Origin: Salinisphaera sp. UBA6602
GTDB taxonomy: Bacteria; Pseudomonadota; Gammaproteobacteria; Nevskiales; Salinisphaeraceae
Reading direction: 5' to 3'
Assembly (NCBI GenBank): GCA_002433465.1
Contig: DJIE01000152.1
Coordinates: 1-11,145, forward strand
Length of the DNA: 11,145 nt
A program made the translations under genes and the position numbers. The notes beneath the pieces were generated by a model. That model was given only the letters and a program-made list of their open reading frames with translations, ran no database searches and had not been told where the DNA came from. Below, one piece after another: positions 6,359 through 11,145 of this stretch. The first letter of the stretch is position 1. The number at the start of each line of letters is the position of its first letter.

Positions 6359-7543
6359 ATGACCGAGTCGAATCGATCCACCGCGCTGTTCTTCGGCGCG
6401 GCGCTTACGTTCGTCGTCACCATGATGGGTACGACGCTGCCCACGCCGCTCTATCCGATCTATCAGGCAGAGCTGGGTTTTTCGCAGCTGATCATCACGG
6501 TGATCTTTGCCGCCTATGCGGTCGGCGTGATCGGGGCGCTGATCGTGACCGGTAGCTGGTCGGACCAGCTCGGCCGTCGGCCCATGCTGGCCCTGGGGCT
6601 GATGTTTTCGGCCGCCAGCGCCTGTGCGTTTCTGTGGGGCGGCGGCCTGGCGCCGCTGTTGCTCGGGCGCGTGCTATCGGGTATTTCGGCGGGCATATTC
6701 ACCGGCACTGCCACCGTGGCCGTCGTCGAGCTGGCCCCAGCAGCCTGGGCCGGCAGCGCGACCCTGATCGCCACCGCCGCCAACATGGGCGGCCTGGGGC
6801 TCGGGCCGCTGTTCGCGGGCGTGCTGTCGCAGTACCTGCCGGCGCCGCTCACGCTGTGCTTCGTGGCCGACCTCGTGCTGATTGCGTTGGCGGGCGTGGC
6901 CGTCGCACTGGTGCCCGAAACCGCCGAACGGCCGGCGCGGCCACGTCTGCGGATTCAGTCCCTGCAGGTGCCGGCCGCGGTACGCGGCGTGTTCATTCCG
7001 GCGGCCATCGCCGGTTTTGCGGGGTTTTCGGTGCTCGGTCTGTTCACGGCCATTGCGCCCGCCTTCATGGGCAAGATCCTGAACTACGACAACCATGCGC
7101 TGACCGGCGCGGTGGTATTCCTTTTATTCGTGGCCTCGACCCTGGGCCAGGTCGGTCAGTCGCGCCTGCCCGAGCGCTGGCGCCTGCCGCTCGGCTGTAT
7201 CGGCTTGATCGTGGGTATTGCCCTGGTGGCACTGGCCATCCTGCAATCGTCGCTGGCGTTTCTGGTTGCCGGCGCGATCGTGGCCGGCATTGGCCAGGGT
7301 GTGGCGTTCCGGGCCGGGATGGGGGCGGTGACCGCCGCGAGCCCGGCCGCGCGTCGCGGCGAAGTGGCCTCCACCTTCTTCGTGGTGCTCTATGTCGCCA
7401 TCTCGATTCCGGTGGTGGGCATCGGTGTGGCCGCGCAAACGCTGGGTCTACGCACCGCCGGCATCGGCTTTTCGATGGCGGTGGCGGTGCTTGCAGCGCT
7501 GGCGCTGATCAGCCTGCTCCTGCGGCGTCGGGCATCGGACTGA
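6359..7543 (+). CDS. major facilitator superfamily transporter, probably an exporter
   Basis: This 394-aa inner-membrane protein has about 12 hydrophobic segments, the standard MFS layout, and almost no extra-membrane domain. The MFS motif A in the loop between helices 2 and 3 is intact: GSWSDQLGRRPML from Gly65, with Asp69, Gly72, Arg73 and Arg74. The N-terminal TLPTPLYPIYQ (26-36) is typical of proton-coupled drug or metabolite efflux members. Charged residues are sparse within the helices, so the substrate cannot be inferred. I chose ATG 6359 because AGGA (6348-6351) stands 7 nt upstream; the TTG at 6344 would add only five residues. The proX terminator separates it from the betaine operon, so it is probably transcribed alone. 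It converges on the Atm1-type gene 41 bp downstream, with no bidirectional terminator visible. Confidence 0.9.
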   Translation: MTESNRSTALFFGAALTFVVTMMGTTLPTPLYPIYQAELGFSQLIITVIFAAYAVGVIGALIVTGSWSDQLGRRPMLALGLMFSAASACAFLWGGGLAPLLLGRVLSGISAGIFTGTATVAVVELAPAAWAGSATLIATAANMGGLGLGPLFAGVLSQYLPAPLTLCFVADLVLIALAGVAVALVPETAERPARPRLRIQSLQVPAAVRGVFIPAAIAGFAGFSVLGLFTAIAPAFMGKILNYDNHALTGAVVFLLFVASTLGQVGQSRLPERWRLPLGCIGLIVGIALVALAILQSSLAFLVAGAIVAGIGQGVAFRAGMGAVTAASPAARRGEVASTFFVVLYVAISIPVVGIGVAAQTLGLRTAGIGFSMAVAVLAALALISLLLRRRASD

Positions 7544-7584
7544 GCGCCCGGCAAGCCCAGGTGCGATAGGCAGGTTGATAGGCG

Positions 7585-9363
7585 CTAGCCGGATTCGCGC
7601 TGCTGTAGCCGCCACATGGCCGCATAGTGGCCGTTCGCGGCCAGCAGTTCGGCATGCCGACCGCGTTCGATGATACGGCCGTCGTCCATGACCACGATCT
7701 CGTCGGCGTCGACCACGGTGGACAGTCGATGGGCAATCACGAGCGTCGTGTGATTGGCTGCCAGCTCGGCCAGCGCGGCGGTGATCGCCTGTTCGGCATG
7801 GCTGTCGAGCGATGAGGTGGCTTCGTCGAAGATCAGGATCGCCGGGTTCTTGAGAATGGCCCGTGCGATGGCGATCCGCTGTTTCTCGCCGCCGGAGAGC
7901 TTGAGCCCGCGTTCGCCCACGAGCGTGTCCATGCCGTCGGGCAGGCGTGCGATCAGCCCGTCCAAGTGGGCCATGCGGGCGGCGCGGGCCACGGCTTCGG
8001 GGGTGGCGCCGGGCTGGCCGTAGGCGATGTTGTATTCGATGGTGTCGTTGAACAGCACGGTGTCCTGCGGTACCACACCGATGGTGTCGCGCAGGCTGGC
8101 CAGGCTGAGCCGGCGGATATCGTGACCGTCGACGGTGATACGCCCGGCATCGACGTCGTAAAAGCGAAACAGCAGGCGCGCGAGCGTAGACTTGCCGGCC
8201 CCCGACTGGCCGACCACGGCCAGCTTGCTGCCGGGCGCGATGGCGAAGTCGATCCCGCGCAGGATCTGGCGCTCGGGCTGATAGCCGAAGGCGACGCTTT
8301 CGAAGCGCACCTCGGGGCGGGTGGCCGCCAGCGGCCGCGCGTCGGGGTCGTCGGCGACCGTGGCTTCGACATCGAGCAGACGGAACATGCGGGCCGTGTC
8401 GGCCAGCGATTTCTTGAGCTCGCGATACACGAAGCCGAGAAAGTTCAGCGGCACGAACAGCTGGATCATGTAGGCATTGATCATTACCAGATCGCCGATC
8501 GTCATGTCGCCGGAGACCACCCGCGTGCCGGCCAGCATCATCATGGCGGTGATGGCGATGGCGATCACGGTGGCCTGGATGGTGTTGAGCGTACCCAGCG
8601 ACAGGCGCGAGCGCCGCAGCGCGGCTTCCCACTCGCGCAGCTCGCTATCGTAGCGGTCGGCCTCGTAGCGTTCGTTGCCGAAGTACTTGACGGTTTCGTA
8701 GTTGAGCAGGCTATCCACGGCGCGTGTATTGGCGCGGGCGTCGAGCCGGTTGGATTCGCGCACGTGGCGGGTACGCCATTCGGTGAGCAGGGTGGTCGCC
8801 GCGATGTAGACGACCACGCTCACCAGCACGATCACCGCGAACCAGGCGCTGTAGTAGAACAGCAGAATACCGGCGACCAGGGCGATTTCCAGCAGTGTGG
8901 GAATGATGTTGAACAGCATGAAACGCAGCAGGAAGCTGATGCCGCCAATGCCGCGTTCGATATCCCGCGACAAGCCGCCTGTACGCCGCGACAGGTGGAA
9001 GTCCATGTCCAGCGCGTGCAGGTGTTCGAATACGGTGAGTGCGATACGCCGCATCGCGCGTTCGGTGACCCGGCCGAACACCAGGTCACGCAGCTGGCCG
9101 AACAAGACCGACGCCAGCCGCAGGGCGCCGTAGGCCAGCAGCAATACCACCGGCAGGGCCACGCGCGCGCTTTCGTTGGCGTCGAGCGCGTCGACGATAT
9201 GCTTGAGTACGATCGGCAGCAGCACCGTCGCGCCCTTGGCGCCGATCAGCAATGCCAGCGCCAGTCCCACGCGCAGGCGATGCTCCCACAGATAGGGCCA
9301 GAGCCGGGACAGGCGGTGCCACTCGTCCCGCGGCGCCTCGCTTTGCGTCGAGTCGTCGTTCAA
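7585..9363 (-). CDS. Atm1/HMT1-type ABC half-transporter (fused permease-ATPase)
   Basis: This 592-aa protein is an exporter half-transporter that should work as a homodimer in the inner membrane. The N-terminal half (about 25-310) has six predicted membrane helices and the signatures of the Atm1/ABCB7/HMT1 branch: RRTGGLSRDIERG (126-138) and NYETVKYFGNE (221-231). The nucleotide-binding domain has Walker A GQSGAGKST (385-393), Q-loop Gln433, signature LSGGEKQR (489-496), Walker B ILIFDEA (509-515) with catalytic Glu514, and H-loop His545, so it looks fully active. Bacterial members export glutathione-linked metals or related thiol compounds; mitochondrial Atm1 exports a glutathione/sulfur compound for cytosolic Fe-S assembly. 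The only plausible start is TTG (9363-9361), because an in-frame TGA lies upstream in the hairpin loop; the ribosome binding site is weak. The lipocalin gene lies 70 bp upstream on the same strand. Confidence 0.93.
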   Translation of the reverse strand: MNDDSTQSEAPRDEWHRLSRLWPYLWEHRLRVGLALALLIGAKGATVLLPIVLKHIVDALDANESARVALPVVLLLAYGALRLASVLFGQLRDLVFGRVTERAMRRIALTVFEHLHALDMDFHLSRRTGGLSRDIERGIGGISFLLRFMLFNIIPTLLEIALVAGILLFYYSAWFAVIVLVSVVVYIAATTLLTEWRTRHVRESNRLDARANTRAVDSLLNYETVKYFGNERYEADRYDSELREWEAALRRSRLSLGTLNTIQATVIAIAITAMMMLAGTRVVSGDMTIGDLVMINAYMIQLFVPLNFLGFVYRELKKSLADTARMFRLLDVEATVADDPDARPLAATRPEVRFESVAFGYQPERQILRGIDFAIAPGSKLAVVGQSGAGKSTLARLLFRFYDVDAGRITVDGHDIRRLSLASLRDTIGVVPQDTVLFNDTIEYNIAYGQPGATPEAVARAARMAHLDGLIARLPDGMDTLVGERGLKLSGGEKQRIAIARAILKNPAILIFDEATSSLDSHAEQAITAALAELAANHTTLVIAHRLSTVVDADEIVVMDDGRIIERGRHAELLAANGHYAAMWRLQQRESG

Positions 9364-9379
9364 ATCAATCCAGGTCGGG

Positions 9380-9407
9380 CCGTGCCGGCCTCAGGTGGCC
9401 GGCACGG
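9380..9407 (-). repeat. 11-bp perfect hairpin between the lipocalin and Atm1-type genes
   Basis: CCGTGCCGGCC (9380-9390) and GGCCGGCACGG (9397-9407) pair perfectly around a 6-nt loop. Neither side has a T-tract, so it is not a canonical intrinsic terminator. It lies 26 bp beyond the lipocalin stop and 16 bp before the TTG start of the transporter, where it could attenuate transcription, protect the upstream mRNA, or lower translation of the transporter. Confidence 0.6.
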
Positions 9408-9433
9408 TATCGCAGGTGGTGTGCAGGGCTTGT

Positions 9434-9985
9434 CTAGCCGTCGTCGCGCGCATCGAGCGGCTGTTGCGGTACCTTGCGCAGCTTGGCGGTGTCGTAGCCG
9501 TAGTCGGCGACCTTCTTGACGAGCGAATCGTAGGTGGCCTCGTCGATCTGCGGCGTACGCGCCATGATCCAGACATAGTCGCGCTTGTCGCGGGCCACGA
9601 TCGTGGTCTGATAGTCGTCGTCGACATAGGAGATGACGTACTGCATGCGCAGCACCCAGTAGAAACGCATCGCCCATACGGCGTTGTTCGTTCCCTCGAG
9701 CACGCTGCCCACCGGATGCATGGTCTGCTGTTCGCCGTCGAAGCCGCCTTCGCGATAGGTGAAGGTGGTTTTGATCGTGCCGGGCTCGGTCTGTTCGTAG
9801 CGCTCGATCGAGTTGTAGGCGTTTTCGGTCGCGCTCGGCGGAATATGGGCGATGACATACCACTTGCCCATATAGCGGTCGATATCGACGTTGTCTTCCA
9901 CCGGGAAATCGGCCGGTGGCATGAGGCTGCAGGCTGCCAGCCACAGCGGGGCGAGCAGAACAGCGATTTTCTGAACAGCTGTCAT
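9434..9985 (-). CDS. blc: outer-membrane lipocalin lipoprotein, Blc type
   Basis: This 183-aa protein is a bacterial lipocalin. Residues 1-18 form a lipoprotein signal peptide with lipobox LAAC and lipidated Cys19; Ser20 at +2 gives no inner-membrane retention signal, so outer-membrane anchoring is expected. The lipocalin motif 1 (GxW) is DRYMGKWYVIAHIPP (36-50), and the beta-barrel strands follow through YREGGFDGEQQ, VWAMRFYWVLRMQYVISYV and DYVWIMARTPQID. The C-terminal helix starts near ATYDSLVKKV. E. coli Blc binds lysophospholipids and is induced in stationary phase and under envelope stress; a similar lipid-handling role is likely but not shown. The ATG at 9985 has only a weak GAAAGA upstream. 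A dyad lies 14-33 nt before the start. It may be co-transcribed with the Atm1-type exporter. Confidence 0.93.
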   Translation of the reverse strand: MTAVQKIAVLLAPLWLAACSLMPPADFPVEDNVDIDRYMGKWYVIAHIPPSATENAYNSIERYEQTEPGTIKTTFTYREGGFDGEQQTMHPVGSVLEGTNNAVWAMRFYWVLRMQYVISYVDDDYQTTIVARDKRDYVWIMARTPQIDEATYDSLVKKVADYGYDTAKLRKVPQQPLDARDDG

Positions 9986-9998
9986 CGAGGTCTTTCGT

Positions 9999-10018
9999 TA
10001 TCGGGATTTATTCCGATA
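9999..10018. promoter_or_regulatory. dyad upstream of the lipocalin gene, candidate operator
   Basis: TATCGG (9999-10004) and CCGATA (10013-10018) form a perfect 6-bp inverted repeat around an AT-rich 8-nt centre (GATTTATT). It sits 14-33 nt upstream of the lipocalin ATG and is one of the few AT-rich spots here, where a promoter would be expected. It could also be a weak hairpin at the end of the c-di-GMP gene transcript. Confidence 0.3.
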
Positions 10019-10059
10019 CTACGCGCTCCGCGCGCGCTGTGGATTCCGCGACGGCGCAA

Positions 10060-11145
10060 TCAGCGTGCTCGGACCACCCGCTCGCGCGTGCCAAGCGCCG
10101 CTGAGAGCATCTCGAAGGGGATCGGGCGGGCCACGTGATAGCCCTGCGCATAGTCCACGCCGATGGCGCGCAGCGCATCGAGCATGGCACGGCTTTCCAC
10201 GTGTTCGGCCACGGTCAGCAGGCCCATGGCCTGGCCGACCTGGTTGATGGCCTCCACGATCGATCGCTCGACCGGATCGGTAAGGATATTGGACACCAGC
10301 TTGCCGTCGATCTTGATGAAATCCGATGGCAGATTCTTGAGGTAGGAAAACGAGCTCAGGCCACTGCCAAAATCGTCGAGCGAGAACCGACACCCCAGCG
10401 CGCGCAGCGAGTGGATAAGCTCGCCGGCGCGGTGGGTGTTGCTGACTGCCGCGGTTTCGGTGATTTCGAATACCAAACGGCGCGGATCGACGCTGGAGGC
10501 TTCGATCAGCCCGCGGGCGTAGTCCACGAAATGTTCGTCGGTGATCGACTGGCCGGAGATGTTGATGCTGTAGTGCTCGATGGCCGCGTGTTCGTCGCCT
10601 GCTTTGGTGATCAGGCGGATCGCGCGCCGCAGCACCCAGCGGTCGATACGCGGCGCGGCGTTGTAGCGTTCGGCGGTAATCAAGAAATTCTGCGGCGAGA
10701 GAATCGAGCCGTCCGTGTCGCGCACGCGCAGCAGCAGCTCCACGCCGCAACGCTGGTGCTCGCGCCGGTCGATCGGCTGTATGAACTGGGCGAACAGCTC
10801 GAAGCCGTCGCTGTCCAGCGCCTCGCTGATCTGCTGCATGCGCTGCATCTCGCCGTGCCAGGTCAGCGTTTCGTCGCTGTCGCCGTGGTAGACGTGGATC
10901 TGGTTGCGGCCGCGTTCCTTGGCGAGATAGCAGGCGGTGTCCGCCCGCCGCATCAGCTCGCTGGCGCTGAGCGCCTGATGGTCGATCGCGGTGACGCCGA
11001 TGCTCACGCCCAGACGGAAGAGCTTGTCCTCCCAGCGAAAGCGGAAGGTGTCGATCTCGGCGCGCAGCGTCTCGGCCTTGGCGGCCGCGTCCTCGAGGGA
11101 GAGATTGCGCATGATCACGCCGAACTCGTCGCCGCCCAGGCGTGC
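10060..11145 (-). CDS. GGDEF-EAL c-di-GMP protein, C-terminal part (5' end outside window)
   Basis: The frame is open to the right edge, so the N-terminal sensor region is missing; 361 residues are visible. They start inside the GGDEF (diguanylate cyclase) domain with RLGGDEFGVIM, where the active-site GGDEF is intact, followed by RRADTACYLAKERGRNQIHVY (58-78 region). The inhibitory RxxD site would lie just outside the window. An EAL phosphodiesterase domain follows (about 105-350). Its motif is ELLLR (Glu136) rather than EALLR, as in the YegE/MorA-like group. The other catalytic and metal-binding positions are present: Asn195 (SINISG), Glu227 (FEITE), Asp257-Asp258 (DDFGSG), Lys278 (FIKID), Glu314 (AEHVES, with His replacing the usual Gly) and Gln334 (AQGYHV). 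Both synthesis and breakdown of c-di-GMP are chemically possible. The stop is 74 bp upstream of the lipocalin gene. Confidence 0.93.
   Translation of the reverse strand, partial: ARLGGDEFGVIMRNLSLEDAAAKAETLRAEIDTFRFRWEDKLFRLGVSIGVTAIDHQALSASELMRRADTACYLAKERGRNQIHVYHGDSDETLTWHGEMQRMQQISEALDSDGFELFAQFIQPIDRREHQRCGVELLLRVRDTDGSILSPQNFLITAERYNAAPRIDRWVLRRAIRLITKAGDEHAAIEHYSINISGQSITDEHFVDYARGLIEASSVDPRRLVFEITETAAVSNTHRAGELIHSLRALGCRFSLDDFGSGLSSFSYLKNLPSDFIKIDGKLVSNILTDPVERSIVEAINQVGQAMGLLTVAEHVESRAMLDALRAIGVDYAQGYHVARPIPFEMLSAALGTRERVVRAR

Noticed and set aside
7544..7584. Expected bidirectional terminator between the convergent MFS and Atm1-type genes
   Set aside because: No hairpin with a T-tract can be found in these 41 bases.
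7448..8632. 394-codon open frame in another - strand register across the Atm1-type gene
   Set aside because: Arg/His-rich out-of-register translation of the ABC transporter, a typical GC-rich artefact.
7966..9519. 517-codon open frame on the + strand opposite the Atm1-type gene
   Set aside because: The translation is a His/Gly/Val/Gln-rich mirror of GC-biased codons, has no domain, and lies antisense to a gene with complete ABC motifs.
1..11145. Mobile element, phage remnant, CRISPR array, toxin-antitoxin or defence system
   Set aside because: No transposase, integrase, regularly spaced repeats, att-like duplication next to tRNA-Phe, or defence-type domains; all genes look like housekeeping or stress functions of uniform composition.

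Overview
This is an ordinary-looking, GC-rich (roughly 60-65 %) chromosomal segment of a gammaproteobacterium. The gene block at the left (asmA-like tail, mutY, yggX, tRNA-Phe) is an arrangement I recall from Pseudomonas and relatives. Together with the ProU-type glycine betaine importer and the Blc-type lipocalin, it fits a halotolerant gammaproteobacterium, for example something like Salinisphaera. The genus is a guess.

Left block, + strand (1-2257): the C-terminal tail of a gene running in from the left, probably an AsmA-family protein; an exported SRPBCC/START-fold protein; the adenine glycosylase mutY; and yggX (Fe(II) trafficking / oxidative protection). These four are tightly packed, with a 6-nt gap, a 29-nt overlap and a 4-nt ATGA overlap, so they probably form one operon. 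Its theme includes oxidative DNA damage (MutY) and iron-sulfur protection (YggX); MutY itself carries a 4Fe-4S cluster. A tRNA-Phe(GAA) follows with its own near-consensus sigma-70 promoter.

Middle block, + strand (2386-7543): a GNAT acetyltransferase behind a short perfect dyad; then proV-proW-proX, a binding-protein-dependent ABC importer for glycine betaine/proline betaine-type osmolytes (ATPase with CBS pair, permease, periplasmic binding protein), closed by a strong intrinsic terminator; then an MFS transporter, probably an exporter, of unknown substrate.

Right block, - strand (7585-11145): an Atm1/HMT1-type ABC half-transporter (6 TM + NBD), preceded by a Blc-type outer-membrane lipocalin and, at the right edge, the C-terminal part of a GGDEF-EAL c-di-GMP protein whose N-terminus lies outside the window. 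The MFS and Atm1-type genes converge with about 41 bp between them.

I found no novel multi-gene system, mobile element, CRISPR array or phage remnant. The points worth a second look are regulatory: a sigma-54-like -24/-12 site that would also settle the proV start, a dyad before the GNAT gene, a dyad before the MFS gene, an 11-bp hairpin between the lipocalin and Atm1-type genes, a stem-loop straddling the proW stop codon, and a perfect TATAAT just ahead of the proX terminator. No gene-free stretch exceeds 300 bases; the longest is 2102-2385, which contains the tRNA.
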